A DNA stretch of 64,000 nt from CAVXJN01 sp963773585. Lineage in GTDB: Bacteria > Pseudomonadota > Gammaproteobacteria > JASBUN01. Both the position numbers and the translations under genes were made by a program. Positions 27,592 to 36,948 of this stretch are shown here, piece after piece. Numbering within the stretch: position 1 is the first letter of the stretch; each line of letters opens with the position of its first letter. Under the pieces are notes generated by a model. The model was not told the DNA's origin. It saw only the letters and a program-made list of their open reading frames with translations, and did not search any database. The stretch is taken from NCBI GenBank assembly GCA_963773585.1, contig CAVZBR010000008.1, positions 62,001-126,000 of the forward strand. Direction: 5' to 3'.

Positions 27592-27695
27592 GATACGAAA
27601 TGGTTCTTGTCTTGTAAAATGCTTTTTGGGCCGGTACCGTTTCAATCATGCACCGCCGGTTCCTCCGCGCGGGCCGTTCTCCAGGGAGAGACGCG

Positions 27696-29918
27696 ATGAG
27701 CACCGCCAGTAAAATGCAACCCGAAGCGACCGCCGGCTTCACCCAAGGCATCCAATACTTTGGCGACGAGTGGCAGGACTTCGCCCGCTATGGCGCGCAA
27801 CCGGCCATCGCGGCGGGCGAAACCGCAGTGCTCGATCACAAGGATCCGAAAGTGGTGTATCAAACGTTGCTGGGTGCCGAAGCGCTGCGCTATCTCACCT
27901 TGCAAGTCACCGGTTCCAAGGCTTCCGGCCATCCGGGTGGCTTCGCCAGCAGCGCCGAGGCCTACGCTGGCTTGGTGATGCTGGGACACACCAACATCGT
28001 GACCGAAGTCGGCCACCACGCGCCTGGTTTCTACAGCGCCATGTTCCTGGACCGGTCCCTGGAAGACATGGGCATCGCCACGGTCGAAGAATTGTGCGCG
28101 CGCTTTCGCGAGCGCGAGGGATTATTGGGTCACTTGTCCGGTGCCATCCCGGGCATCCTCGCCCCCGCCGGCCCCCTGGGCCAAGGCCAGCACTTCGCCA
28201 TGGCCGGCGCCCTGCTCCATCCCGACAAGCTGTTCCCGTTCACCTTGGGCGACGGCGGCATGGGCGAACCTTATGTGTTGTCGTCGATGATGCATTTCCA
28301 CACCGCCTATCCGAAGTCCACCAACTTCCTGCCGGTGCTGGTGTGGAACGGCTACAGTCAGGAACACCACTCCATGGTGTCGCGCTTCAGCAATGAGCAA
28401 ATGCTGAGCTACTGGTACGGCCATGGGTTCGAAGAAGTCATTCTGATCGACGCCAAGGAATTCGACGACAGCAATCAAGATGGCGCCTATGCCGACAGCA
28501 CTCGGTTTTCGATGGAACGCAGGCTGGCGTTCACCGCAGCCGTGCTCGACGCCTTACAACGCGCTGCCGACAATGCTTTTAACGGTAAGCTCACCGCCGT
28601 GATTCTCAAGCAGATGAAAGGCGCGGGTGTGCATACCGTTGGTTCCAAGTCCCACAACCTGCATCCGGTCGACACGCTCGACAAGCCCCACATCATCGAC
28701 GCACTCAAGCGTCGTGCGTTGTCACCGAAAGGCTGGAAACTGGTGCGCGACAATTTCGAACGCGCCGGCGGCGGTCCGGCGGCACGCACCTCGGTCACCG
28801 AATCGGTATTGGAACTGGCGTCCTTGGGTGAGCTGCCGCTGCAGGAATTCAAAGTCGGTGACAAGCAAGTGCCTTCCACCGCCATGGGTGCTTTGGTCGC
28901 CGCCGTGGGCAAAGCCGATCCACGTTTCGTGGTCAGTAATGCCGACGGCAACGAAGCCTCCGGCATGAAGAACATCAATGAGGCACTGCAGATCCGCCAC
29001 CCCACCGAAGACGAACTGTACAACCAGGGCCCCAACGGCCAGGTGTATGAACCGCTGAGCGAAGATGCGTGCGCGGGCCTCGCGGCCGGGTTGGCGCTGT
29101 TTGGTTCCCGCTCTTTGTGGCTGTCCTATGAAAGTTTCGCCATCAACGGCTTGCCCATCGTGCAAACGGTGACGCAGGCGATGGCCGAGCTGCGTCGACG
29201 CACGCCTTCCGTGGTCTGCATGTTCACCGCGGGCGCCTTGGAACAGGGTCGCAACGGCTGGACCCATCAGCGCCCGGAAGTGGAAAACTATTTCGCCGCC
29301 ATGATGCGCAACGGCAACGTTTATCCGTTGTTCCCGTGCGACGCCAACATGATTCAGGTGGCCTACGAATGGGCTGTCAACAGCTTCAACAAGGGCATGG
29401 TCATCATCGGCTCCAAGAGTGCGCTGCCGGTTCACATCACGCTCGATCAGTCCCGCGAGGCGATCGAACGGGGCGCGATCACCCTGTACGAAAGCCAGAT
29501 CGGTACGCGCGGCACAGTGGTGTTTGCGGTCACCGGCGACATGATTCTGCTACCGGTGTTCGAAGCCAAACAGCGCCTCGAACAACAGGGCTACCGGGTG
29601 CGCATCAACGCAGTGGTCAATCCGCGCCGGCTGTATCGCGCCGAGGATGTCGCCTGGAACACGGTTTCCGAGCCGGACAGCAAGTTCATGGATGATGCCG
29701 AGTTCCACGCTCTGTTCGACGGCGATCTGCTGCTTGCAGTCAGTGGCGGACCGGGCGCACCGCTGGAACCGGTGCTGGTGCGCAGCCGTGCTGCCAAACG
29801 CGATCTGTTCACTTGGCGCCGCGGTGAAACCACGGCTTCCGCCGGCGAACTCATCGAGTTCAACGGTCTGACCGCCGATGATCTGGTGCAACGGGCGAGC
29901 CGCCTGTTGGCTTCATGA
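27696..29918 (+). CDS. Transketolase/phosphoketolase-like ThDP enzyme
   Basis: The 740-residue protein has two ThDP-enzyme halves. The N-terminal half shows GSKASGHPGG and the cofactor motif GDGGMGEPYV followed by NGYSQ, which matches the GDG...N rule. The C-terminal half (RNGWTHQRPEVENYF, FPCDANMIQVAYEW, LPVHITLDQ) resembles phosphoketolase more than classical transketolase, though it lacks clear XFP signature strings. It should transfer or cleave a two-carbon unit of a ketose phosphate or related substrate. GGGAGAG precedes the ATG. The next gene, a DUF1537 kinase, overlaps its stop by four bases. I am sure of the fold and unsure of the substrate. Confidence 0.8.
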   Translation: MSTASKMQPEATAGFTQGIQYFGDEWQDFARYGAQPAIAAGETAVLDHKDPKVVYQTLLGAEALRYLTLQVTGSKASGHPGGFASSAEAYAGLVMLGHTNIVTEVGHHAPGFYSAMFLDRSLEDMGIATVEELCARFREREGLLGHLSGAIPGILAPAGPLGQGQHFAMAGALLHPDKLFPFTLGDGGMGEPYVLSSMMHFHTAYPKSTNFLPVLVWNGYSQEHHSMVSRFSNEQMLSYWYGHGFEEVILIDAKEFDDSNQDGAYADSTRFSMERRLAFTAAVLDALQRAADNAFNGKLTAVILKQMKGAGVHTVGSKSHNLHPVDTLDKPHIIDALKRRALSPKGWKLVRDNFERAGGGPAARTSVTESVLELASLGELPLQEFKVGDKQVPSTAMGALVAAVGKADPRFVVSNADGNEASGMKNINEALQIRHPTEDELYNQGPNGQVYEPLSEDACAGLAAGLALFGSRSLWLSYESFAINGLPIVQTVTQAMAELRRRTPSVVCMFTAGALEQGRNGWTHQRPEVENYFAAMMRNGNVYPLFPCDANMIQVAYEWAVNSFNKGMVIIGSKSALPVHITLDQSREAIERGAITLYESQIGTRGTVVFAVTGDMILLPVFEAKQRLEQQGYRVRINAVVNPRRLYRAEDVAWNTVSEPDSKFMDDAEFHALFDGDLLLAVSGGPGAPLEPVLVRSRAAKRDLFTWRRGETTASAGELIEFNGLTADDLVQRASRLLAS

Positions 29919-31246
29919 CCGACACCAAGATCGTTGTCCTGGATGACGACCCGACGGGTTCGCAAACGGTACACAGTTGCCTGCTGCTGACCCGTTGGGA
30001 CGTCGACACGTTGCTCGAAGCGTTGATCGATGACGCGCCCCTGTTTTTCGTCCTCACCAATACCCGCGGGCTTTCGGCTCAGCGGGCCAGCGAGATTACG
30101 GGTGAAGTGTGCGGCAACCTGCGCCAGGCATTGGCGCGGCTCGAGGCCGAGGGTCGCGGGATAAACCCGATTCTGGTCAGCCGCTCCGACTCCACGCTGC
30201 GCGGCCACTATCCCGTGGAGACCGACGTGATCGCCAGGGCGTTGGGGCCCTTCGATGCTCACTTTTTGGTGCCCGCTTTCTTCGAAGGCGGCCGCATCAC
30301 CCGCGACAGCGTGCATTATCTGATAGTCGACGGCCGGGACGTGCCGGTGCACGAAACCGAGTTCGCCAAGGATTCGGTGTTCGGCTTTCGGCATAGCTAT
30401 CTGCCGGACTACGTCGAGGAGAAAACCGCCGGGCGTATCCATGCAGACCAGGTCGAGCGCTTTCTGCTGGCCGACGTGCGCGGCGACAGCCTTGCTCGGC
30501 TGATGGCATTGCAAGGCAATGTCTGCTGCGTCGTGGACGGCGAGCGTCAAAGCGATTTGGATCATTTCTGCGAACAGCTCATGAAGGCCGCCAGCGCCGG
30601 CAAGCGCTATCTGTTTCGTAGCGCCGCCAGTCTGCTGACCTCCCTGAGCCAGTTGCCGCCCCAACCGGTCACGGCCGATCACATGTCATCCTACGTGCGC
30701 GGCAGCCGCGCGGGAGCCGTGATCGTCGGGTCCCATGTGCGCAAAACGACCGAACAACTGCAGCACCTGTTGGCGATGCCGGAAACGGTTGCGGTCGAAG
30801 TCGAGGTCGAGCGTATTGCGACCGAACGCGATCTGCTGCTCGCCGAAGTGCTCGAGCGCGCCAACGCCACACATGCCGATGACCGCACGCCGGTCATTTT
30901 CACCAGCCGCAGCGAAAAGCAGTTTTCGAATCAACAAGCCCGCTTGGCGTTCGGTGAAACGGTTTCCGCCTTGCTCATGGATGTCGTGCGCGGTCTACCG
31001 CAGACCCTTGGCTTTCTCATCAGCAAAGGTGGTATCACGTCGAACGATGTATTGAGCGATGGGCTGGACCTGCGCACCGCGCGCGTACTCGGCCAGATCC
31101 TTCCCGGTTGCTCAGTAGTCCGTTGCCCGGAGAATCACCCGCGCTTTCCTGACCTGCCCGTTGTGATTTTCCCTGGGAACGTAGGAGATCAAAATGGTCT
31201 GGCGACGGTCTACGCGCGTTTGAGCGGTCGCGCTGCAACGGCCTGA
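29915..31246 (+). CDS. Four-carbon acid sugar kinase family protein (DUF1537/OtnK-like)
   Basis: The 443-residue protein has the N-terminal DUF1537 substrate domain (DDDPTGSQTVH, LTNTRGLS, SRSDSTLRGHYP) and the C-terminal nucleotide-binding domain (LISKGGITSNDVLS, FPGNVGD). Known members phosphorylate 3-oxo-tetronate, erythronate or threonate. Its ATG sits within the ATGA overlap with the phosphoketolase-like gene, so the two proteins are made together. No aldolase, isomerase or dehydrogenase of the usual tetronate pathway is nearby, which makes the pairing unusual. Confidence 0.85.
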   Translation: MTDTKIVVLDDDPTGSQTVHSCLLLTRWDVDTLLEALIDDAPLFFVLTNTRGLSAQRASEITGEVCGNLRQALARLEAEGRGINPILVSRSDSTLRGHYPVETDVIARALGPFDAHFLVPAFFEGGRITRDSVHYLIVDGRDVPVHETEFAKDSVFGFRHSYLPDYVEEKTAGRIHADQVERFLLADVRGDSLARLMALQGNVCCVVDGERQSDLDHFCEQLMKAASAGKRYLFRSAASLLTSLSQLPPQPVTADHMSSYVRGSRAGAVIVGSHVRKTTEQLQHLLAMPETVAVEVEVERIATERDLLLAEVLERANATHADDRTPVIFTSRSEKQFSNQQARLAFGETVSALLMDVVRGLPQTLGFLISKGGITSNDVLSDGLDLRTARVLGQILPGCSVVRCPENHPRFPDLPVVIFPGNVGDQNGLATVYARLSGRAATA

Positions 31247-31328
31247 CGGCCAGCCGCAACGATGGGGGCGCCTTGGACCGCGCGCATCTCGGGGCTCTAG
31301 AACCGCTTTGGACGGCGAAGGCGCTGGG

Positions 31329-31577
31329 CTACTCCTCATCATAGATGTCGACCATAAGGCGGCCAGCCGCGCCCAGCAACATGAAAAATGAGCCGACGAT
31401 GAAGAGCCAAACGCCAATGGTTTTGTAGGGCTCGAACTGCGGCAGAAACAGAATGCTGCCAACGAAGAAGGCTGCGTTGCCGAACAGCCCCAGACCGAGG
31501 TGGACCCAGCCAAAGTCCTGCACCAGGATCTTCAGCGGATTCCGGCGCCGGTTTTTCCAATCGATGGTGTGGTTCAC
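31329..31577 (-). CDS. YrhK-like membrane protein
   Basis: The 82-residue protein has a basic N-terminus and two hydrophobic helices (about residues 22-45 and 52-76). The pattern NAAFFVGSILFLPQFEPYKTIG and WLFIVGSFFMLLGA matches the YrhK domain, whose function is unknown. A GTG start at 31577 follows AAGGAG by 9 bases. It converges with the DUF1537 gene. Confidence 0.75.
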   Translation of the reverse strand: MNHTIDWKNRRRNPLKILVQDFGWVHLGLGLFGNAAFFVGSILFLPQFEPYKTIGVWLFIVGSFFMLLGAAGRLMVDIYDEE

Positions 31578-32004
31578 GGGTGTCTGCTCCTTTTGAAATA
31601 GTCAGCGAAATCCTGTCGCCAAAGCTCCCGCCAACGCGCAACAGCGCCAAATCACGGGATGAGCGCGCCGCATGGGATGTAGTGCAACGGGTTCGCTCGA
31701 CGTGTTGGTTGCCGGCCGTAGCCGAAGATGGCGGCACACTCGTGCCTGAATTGCGCGCGCTCGCGGCTAAACCAGGCCGCTGCTCAATCACTTGCGATGG
31801 ATGTTTCCACCTACCGCGCCAATATAGATTGCGCTCTTGGCTTATCAACTTGCGGATCGGTGCCATATGGGGGTTCAAGAAAGTACAATCCCGCAACCTA
31901 CGAAAGGTCCGGGCAAAAAAATGCCCGCGGGGAGGCGGGCATAAAAGGAGGAGCCGGTTGCCGTTAAACTGTTTGCTGCGGATCGAACCAAAATCGGCGA
32001 CTGC
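31578..32004. other. Gene-free stretch with one terminator
   Basis: About 430 bases carry no gene I can support; plus-strand open frames here have no credible protein features. The only clear structure is the minus-strand terminator near 31915-31942, described separately. Confidence 0.5.
31915..31942 (-). terminator. Rho-independent terminator on the minus strand
   Basis: ATGCCCGC at 31921-31928 pairs perfectly with GCGGGCAT at 31935-31942 around a six-base loop. Read on the minus strand, the 8-bp stem is followed by a run of T (the plus strand has AAAAAA at 31915-31920). This is the cleanest intrinsic terminator in the window. It lies about 60 bases beyond the stop of the small gene at 32005-32223. 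Confidence 0.8.
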
Positions 32005-32223
32005 TTATTCGCATCGGCCTTCAGCGTGGCGTGTTCTGTCACCGCTGCACCATGCAGCGGAGCGCCACAGCAGATGTCGGGAGCTGTGTCCCATCAGCGC
32101 GAACAGCCTCAAGATGGTGCGCGCGATGGTCTCATTACGTTGCTGCTGTGCATGGCATATGTGCCATTCGAGCTGCTCGGACGTCTGCGAAAGTTCTTTC
32201 GCTCGTCGGCACTCGGTGTTCAT
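32005..32223 (-). CDS. Small protein of unknown function (72 aa)
   Basis: The frame encodes 72 residues beginning MNTECRRAKELSQTSEQLEWH, with a likely amphipathic helix and then a basic, Trp- and Cys-containing tail. GGAG lies 11 bases before the ATG, and a strong intrinsic terminator follows about 60 bases after the stop, which supports real transcription. I do not recognise the family. It is divergent from the LysR gene. A non-coding RNA is an alternative explanation for the terminator. Confidence 0.4.
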   Translation of the reverse strand: MNTECRRAKELSQTSEQLEWHICHAQQQRNETIARTILRLFALMGHSSRHLLWRSAAWCSGDRTRHAEGRCE

Positions 32224-32350
32224 AGTGGCTGCGCTCCTGGGTTGCCCGGTATCAAACCGGATGCTCGGATTACTATAGCGAGCATGCGCGTTAAACATTA
32301 GTGGTGTTCTGGGCACAGCAGCTGTGCCCCGCAATCACAAGCGGAGATTG

Positions 32351-33277
32351 ATGGAACTGGCAGCGCAAATGGTGACTTTCGCACGAACCGTGCAGGAAGG
32401 CGGCTTCTCGGCTGCTGCGCGTGCCTTGGACTTGACACCGTCGGCAGTCAGCAAGCAAATCAGCCGACTGGAAAACCGCCTTGGCATGCGCCTGCTGAAC
32501 CGCACCACGCGCCAGATCAGCCTCACCGAGGAAGGCAGGGAGTTCTACCAACACTGCGTGCGCGTACTGGCGGAACTGGACGAGGCGCAACAGTGGATCA
32601 GCGACAGCCAGGGCTCGGTAAAGGGCAGCCTTCGGGTGGCGGCGACGGTGGCGTTCGCCAAACATCATGTGTTGCCACTGATCCCCGAGTTTCTCGAACG
32701 CTACTCGGCCCTACAGGTACATCTCGAAGTCACCGACCGCCACGTCGACCTGGTCGAAGAAGGCACCGATGTCGCCATCCGCTTTACCGAGCAGTTGACG
32801 GATCCGTCCTTGGTGGCGCGACGCTTGGCGGTCAACCGGCGTGTGATTTGCGCGGCGCCCGCCTACATTGCCCGGCACGGCGCGCCTCAAACGCCCGATG
32901 ATCTACGGCACCACAATTGCCTGCGCCTATATACCGTGTCGACCTTCAATGAATGGGAATTCGAAGAACCAGAGGGTGCCCGGATCTTGGACGTGCCCGG
33001 TAATTTCGAAACCAACAGCGCCGATGCGCTATACCATGCCGCGCTCGCGGGCGTCGGTATCGCGCGATTGTCGACTTTCTTGATCGAGCCCGACCTCAAC
33101 GCAGGCCGGCTCGTGGCGCTGTTGCCGGAGTATATACACGAAAAAGCCTCGATCCTGGCGGTATTCCCTAAACGCCAGCACTTGTCGCCCAAGGTCAGGG
33201 TGTTCATTGACTTTCTGGTGGAGAAATTCACGCCGATTCCACCTTGGGAAGCACGTGGCTCGGACGCTGGGAAGTAG
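32351..33277 (+). CDS. LysR family transcriptional regulator
   Basis: The 308-residue regulator has the N-terminal winged helix (FSAAARALDLTPSAVSKQISRLE, about residues 19-41) and a C-terminal periplasmic-binding-like effector domain of the CrgA type. The start at 32351 follows GGAG by 4 bases. Its partner gene is not obvious; neighbours are a small divergent gene and the convergent PhoX-like gene. Confidence 0.93.
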   Translation: MELAAQMVTFARTVQEGGFSAAARALDLTPSAVSKQISRLENRLGMRLLNRTTRQISLTEEGREFYQHCVRVLAELDEAQQWISDSQGSVKGSLRVAATVAFAKHHVLPLIPEFLERYSALQVHLEVTDRHVDLVEEGTDVAIRFTEQLTDPSLVARRLAVNRRVICAAPAYIARHGAPQTPDDLRHHNCLRLYTVSTFNEWEFEEPEGARILDVPGNFETNSADALYHAALAGVGIARLSTFLIEPDLNAGRLVALLPEYIHEKASILAVFPKRQHLSPKVRVFIDFLVEKFTPIPPWEARGSDAGK

Positions 33278-33278
33278 C

Positions 33279-33297
33279 GGGGGCGCATCGCGCCCCC
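33279..33297. terminator. GC-rich hairpin between convergent genes
   Basis: GGGGGCGC at 33279-33286 pairs with GCGCCCCC at 33290-33297 around ATC. It starts one base after the LysR stop and lies between two convergent genes. There is no T tract on either strand, so it may act with Rho or as an mRNA end stabiliser. Confidence 0.4.
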
Positions 33298-33348
33298 CGT
33301 ACTCCTGCATCGTGGCGCAACCGCGCCGGCAGGATTTCTTCCGATCAA

Positions 33349-34821
33349 TCAACGCCAGCCCGTCAGATCGACAATTACACCGTGGCCGGTGACGTTGTGC
33401 TGCACGCTGAAATAGTAATGTTTGCCCCGGTCATCGAAAAATCCGCCGGTGGATTCTGCACTCAGATCGTTCAGTGTCCCGATGCGCAAGCAGCCGTCGC
33501 TCAGGGTGTCGACATCGCTGCCGTCTTCCAGACACATCCAGATACTATTGTTGAACGGATAGCCCTCACCGCTCATACCCACGGCGTCGCGATCTTCGTG
33601 CATCACCCAATTGCCACGGCGGGGTTCGTAGGCGATGTTGTCCATCATCGCGAAGTCCTTGGTTCCGACCACGAACAGCTGCAGTTCCGGAACTGCGGTA
33701 TTGCTGAGCGCTTCGTCCAGAGTACCGTCGGTTATGCATACGGTATCGCCCCAGTTACGATCGCTTTCTTCATTGCCGGTGTTATTGGCGCAAAAACGAA
33801 CATTGCCCTTCGCCAGCTGCTTGAGATCGGCGTTCGCGTCTTCCGGACGATAGAATCCGGTCAACTGCAAGTCCGCCGCCGCGGCACGCAAATCGCCGTC
33901 ATAGGCGTTAACCACCGGAACCCAGACGCCGCGGCCGGTGTTACTGCCCTGGCCATAATCGGTGTTGCCGCTGCGCGTACCAAGGCGCAGTCCGAAGACG
34001 CTACCGGAGGCCAGCGGTGACTGGTCGAGATTGCTGATGGGCGCACCGCCGCTCCAGGGCACGCTCGGCACGAACTTGAAATAGGCGCCACCCGGCACGC
34101 CCCTGGACGGCCGATTCTCGTCGCCGTAATAGACAATACCATTGGGATATACAGCCACGCCTTCGAACGACAGGTGTCCAATGGCCGGGCGTTCCGTAAT
34201 GTGAGTGGCGTCGGCGCCACTGAACGTCCCCGTGCTGCGGTCGTAGACCACGCCTGTGGTATGCAGCGGATCGATAATTTCTAGCAAAGTACCGGTATTG
34301 CCCGCCTCTTCGCCGAAGACCACGGTGCCCCATGGCGTCGTGTGGGCCGGATCGCAGGAAGAAGTACCGCTCAAAATCGTGTCCACCTTGCCATCAGACA
34401 ACCGCACCCGTTGCAGGCCGGGCTCGGCGGGCCCCTGCTCGTTGCATACAATCAGGTGCGTCGGGTGCTCGGCCGGCCACAAGGTCATCATATCGATATT
34501 CGCACCGAGGGCCGGATCCGCCGATACCACACGGACGCGCAGGCTGTCGGCAACAGTGACCAAAGTACGCGGATCGGCTTCTGCGGTGACGGCATCCACG
34601 CTGCGCGTCGATGCGCTGTCCAATGCCCCTTTGATCCCGAGCAACTGCATGGAGCGCGCATCCAGCAACCGATCCCGCATGACGCCGAAATCTTTTTTGC
34701 TACCATGCTCATGATGATCGTCGCGGCGATCATTATGAGCATGCACGACGACAGGCGCGGCGAGCGCGCCGGCTAGCGCCAGATTCAGCGCGCCTATGGT
34801 AAGCGTTTTATTGGACTTCAC
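33349..34821 (-). CDS. PhoX-like (DUF839) secreted phosphatase or beta-propeller protein
   Basis: The 490-residue protein has a Sec signal peptide (about 28 residues, ending VVHAHN), then a His-rich linker (HNDRRDDHHEHG) that may bind metal, then a DUF839/PhoX-type propeller with TTPWGTVVFGEEAG, GHLSFEGVAVYPNG and TGFYRPEDANAD. PhoX enzymes are Ca/Fe phosphomonoesterases of the periplasm. Classical PhoX carries a Tat leader; this one does not show twin arginines. GTG 34821 follows GAGGAG. Enzyme activity is plausible but not certain. Confidence 0.8.
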   Translation of the reverse strand: MKSNKTLTIGALNLALAGALAAPVVVHAHNDRRDDHHEHGSKKDFGVMRDRLLDARSMQLLGIKGALDSASTRSVDAVTAEADPRTLVTVADSLRVRVVSADPALGANIDMMTLWPAEHPTHLIVCNEQGPAEPGLQRVRLSDGKVDTILSGTSSCDPAHTTPWGTVVFGEEAGNTGTLLEIIDPLHTTGVVYDRSTGTFSGADATHITERPAIGHLSFEGVAVYPNGIVYYGDENRPSRGVPGGAYFKFVPSVPWSGGAPISNLDQSPLASGSVFGLRLGTRSGNTDYGQGSNTGRGVWVPVVNAYDGDLRAAAADLQLTGFYRPEDANADLKQLAKGNVRFCANNTGNEESDRNWGDTVCITDGTLDEALSNTAVPELQLFVVGTKDFAMMDNIAYEPRRGNWVMHEDRDAVGMSGEGYPFNNSIWMCLEDGSDVDTLSDGCLRIGTLNDLSAESTGGFFDDRGKHYYFSVQHNVTGHGVIVDLTGWR

Positions 34822-35408
34822 GAATTGCTCCTCAACGTGGTTGGCTGCACGGCTCAGACGAATTGCGAACTGAACCCGTATCTGAAGGGCACCAGGCTAT
34901 TGGCCAATTGTTGTGAACAAGTGACAAGCACATGAAACGTGAGGGTCGATTGAACCGAATACGCCGATGCGCGCTCAGCGCTAGGTCACTCGGCGATGAA
35001 CTACTGCGTGCGAGGTCGACCGATGGTGGTTACGCCCAGCGGCTGACCGGCGGCGTCACAGTCCCAAGCACAAGCCGGCAGCTTCCACGATTCGGCGTGA
35101 CCCGGCGACGGATCAGGCCTTGAAATGGCGCGCCGGCGCATCGCTCGGCATGCGCTTTCGGGTAGAGACTTCGGGGTCGTGGATGAGTGGCAGATGAACC
35201 ACGAACTCTCGCGCGTGATCCTGGGCTTTCAGAACGAACGATGCACAGCACCGGTGGACACTCGAATATCCACAGAAGTGTAATGCCTAAGGCTGGTCGA
35301 GCGGAAAGCGTGGGGGTAAAGCTCGGCAGGCGGCGCCTCCGTCGGCGGCGGCAATCCTATACGCGGTTCCGCGTCAGTGAAAGGCGGCTTGATTTGCGGG
35401 GAGCGTAC
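34822..35408. other. Gene-free region of about 590 bases
   Basis: I find no supported gene. On the minus strand, just before the PhoX-like gene, two near repeats (TTGTCAC, TTGTTCAC) lie close together; they are a weak hint of a Pho-type site. The remaining open frames on both strands are arginine-rich and unlike proteins. Confidence 0.4.
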
Positions 35409-35798
35409 CTAAGCGCTGTGGGCGGACAGAGCTGGATCCATCTGGTAGCCACGTACGACTTCCGCGTTACCCTCAGCGTCTTCAACGGAAACAGTCTGAT
35501 CGGAGCCGACCTTGTAACGGTGAGTCCAGTGAATGGTAACTTTTCCGCTATCCTCAACGATATGTTCGTTCAAGTCCAGATCGATGTCGGGGTGCATCAG
35601 CGGTAAGGCGAAACCCTCGTTCGTGTCCAACAGCCACGCGGTCTGCTTGCGGCGCGCGAACAAGACATAGGGTCCAACGAACGTATCAACTTCATGATCC
35701 TGAAAAGCGTCCAGAATCGTGCGGTGGGCGGCGTCCTGCAAATGCAGACCCGTATCCAGATCCTTGACGCGACTCGAAATCACGGTCGTCGACTTCAT
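35409..35798 (-). CDS. Hypothetical protein (129 aa)
   Basis: The 129-residue soluble, acidic protein has no signal peptide or membrane helix. It contains VDTFVGPYVLFARRKQTAWLL and DIDLDLNEHIVEDSGKVTIHWTHRYKVG, which look like beta-rich segments. I do not recognise a family. It follows the PilZ-like gene on the same strand by 72 bases. GGGGAG lies about 9 bases before the ATG. Confidence 0.6.
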   Translation of the reverse strand: MKSTTVISSRVKDLDTGLHLQDAAHRTILDAFQDHEVDTFVGPYVLFARRKQTAWLLDTNEGFALPLMHPDIDLDLNEHIVEDSGKVTIHWTHRYKVGSDQTVSVEDAEGNAEVVRGYQMDPALSAHSA

Positions 35799-35870
35799 TT
35801 GTCAGTACTCCCCGTCGCCGGCAGCGACGATGCACCCGCGATTGCTTCTCCCCGGCCTGCATTTGCGGCG

Positions 35871-36200
35871 TCAGGCATCGGCAAGACCGGCGTGTCGGAA
35901 ACCCGCAAGCCGTACGATCAAATCGAACAATTGCGGACTCCATGAGACAAAAATGAGGCCGATGTCGCAGCTCGAATGTTGGGAAACCATGGTCCCAACG
36001 CCCTCGACTGCGGTACCCGGCAATGCGATTTCGACATAGGTTCCCAACGCCAAGCTGGGATTGGACAGCCGAACAACCAACCCGTCTGCATTGATGCGAT
36101 TCACTGCCGCCACCGCCAACGGTGCGCCCCGCAGGAACAGGCGCACTCGCGGCATTGAACCGCGTTCGACAAGCGCTGACGATCCGTTGCTTGTGAGCAT
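35871..36200 (-). CDS. PilZ-like small protein
   Basis: The 109-residue protein has a beta-barrel pattern resembling PilZ (AVNRINADGLVVRLSNPSL, then GTYVEIALPG and GLIFVSWSPQL). The c-di-GMP-binding RxxxR motif is not evident near the N-terminus, so it may not bind the nucleotide. Translation may start at 36200 or at 36155 (MPRVRLFL). It may be cotranscribed with the hypothetical gene downstream. Confidence 0.5.
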   Translation of the reverse strand: MLTSNGSSALVERGSMPRVRLFLRGAPLAVAAVNRINADGLVVRLSNPSLALGTYVEIALPGTAVEGVGTMVSQHSSCDIGLIFVSWSPQLFDLIVRLAGFRHAGLADA

Positions 36201-36324
36201 CTCAGATGGCCGGGCCCGGATAATCCAGAGTCGTCAGTATGGTGGCCCGGCGGCATGCGAGGAATAGGAGAATCCCTTATTCCGGGTGGCCCGACAGGGA
36301 ATGTACTCAACTGATTGAAATCTA

Positions 36325-36948
36325 TCAGGAACCGAGACGGGCCGCCAGCATCACGCGGACCAGTTCGGCATTGGTACGAAGTTTCAATTTGGCAAGAATA
36401 TGGGAACGGTGAACGTCCAGGGTCTTGACGCTGATCCCCAACTGCGACGCGATGGTTTTGTTGGGCAGGCCTTCGGCGATCAGGTCGGCCACTTCCCGCT
36501 CCCGCGCGGTCAAGTTTTCAATCAAGCCGTGCAACTCATCGAGCTTGGCTTGCTCGCGGCGTCGTTCCGCATCGTGGCGTAAACATTTCTGCACGCGATC
36601 CAGCAACAGATCGCCTTGGATCGGCTTCTCGATGAAATCCACCGCGCCGCGCTTCATGGCTTCGACCGCCATGGGAACATCGGCGTGGCCGCTGATGAGC
36701 AGGATGGGTATGAAGCCGAACTCGTCGTTTAGATGTCGCTGCAGATCAATGCCGCTCATTCCCGGCATCCGGACATCCAGCAGCAGGCAACCGGTGCGCG
36801 TCGCATCGAACTGTTCCAGGAATCCACCGGCAGAATCGTAGGTTTCGACCTTCAGTCCAATTGAACGCAACAGCGCGTCCAGTGCGTCGCGCATTGCCTC
36901 GTCGTCGTCGACGACGCAAACGATTCTGTCATCTTCGGGCTGATTCAT
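36325..36948 (-). CDS. Response regulator, FixJ/NarL type
   Basis: The 207-residue protein has a receiver domain (VVDDDEAMRD, phosphoacceptor Asp in LLLDVRMPGMSG, Lys in FIEKP) and a LuxR-type DNA-binding domain (LTAREREVADLIAEGLPNKTIA, then VKTLDVHRSHILAKL). It matches FixJ, TodT and TtrR regulators. The start at 36948 overlaps the kinase stop by four bases, so both are made from one transcript. Target genes are not evident. Confidence 0.94.
   Translation of the reverse strand: MNQPEDDRIVCVVDDDEAMRDALDALLRSIGLKVETYDSAGGFLEQFDATRTGCLLLDVRMPGMSGIDLQRHLNDEFGFIPILLISGHADVPMAVEAMKRGAVDFIEKPIQGDLLLDRVQKCLRHDAERRREQAKLDELHGLIENLTAREREVADLIAEGLPNKTIASQLGISVKTLDVHRSHILAKLKLRTNAELVRVMLAARLGS

Noticed and set aside
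31580..32278. 232-residue plus-strand frame
   Set aside because: It crosses the intrinsic terminator, has no good start signal and shows Cys/Arg-rich noise.
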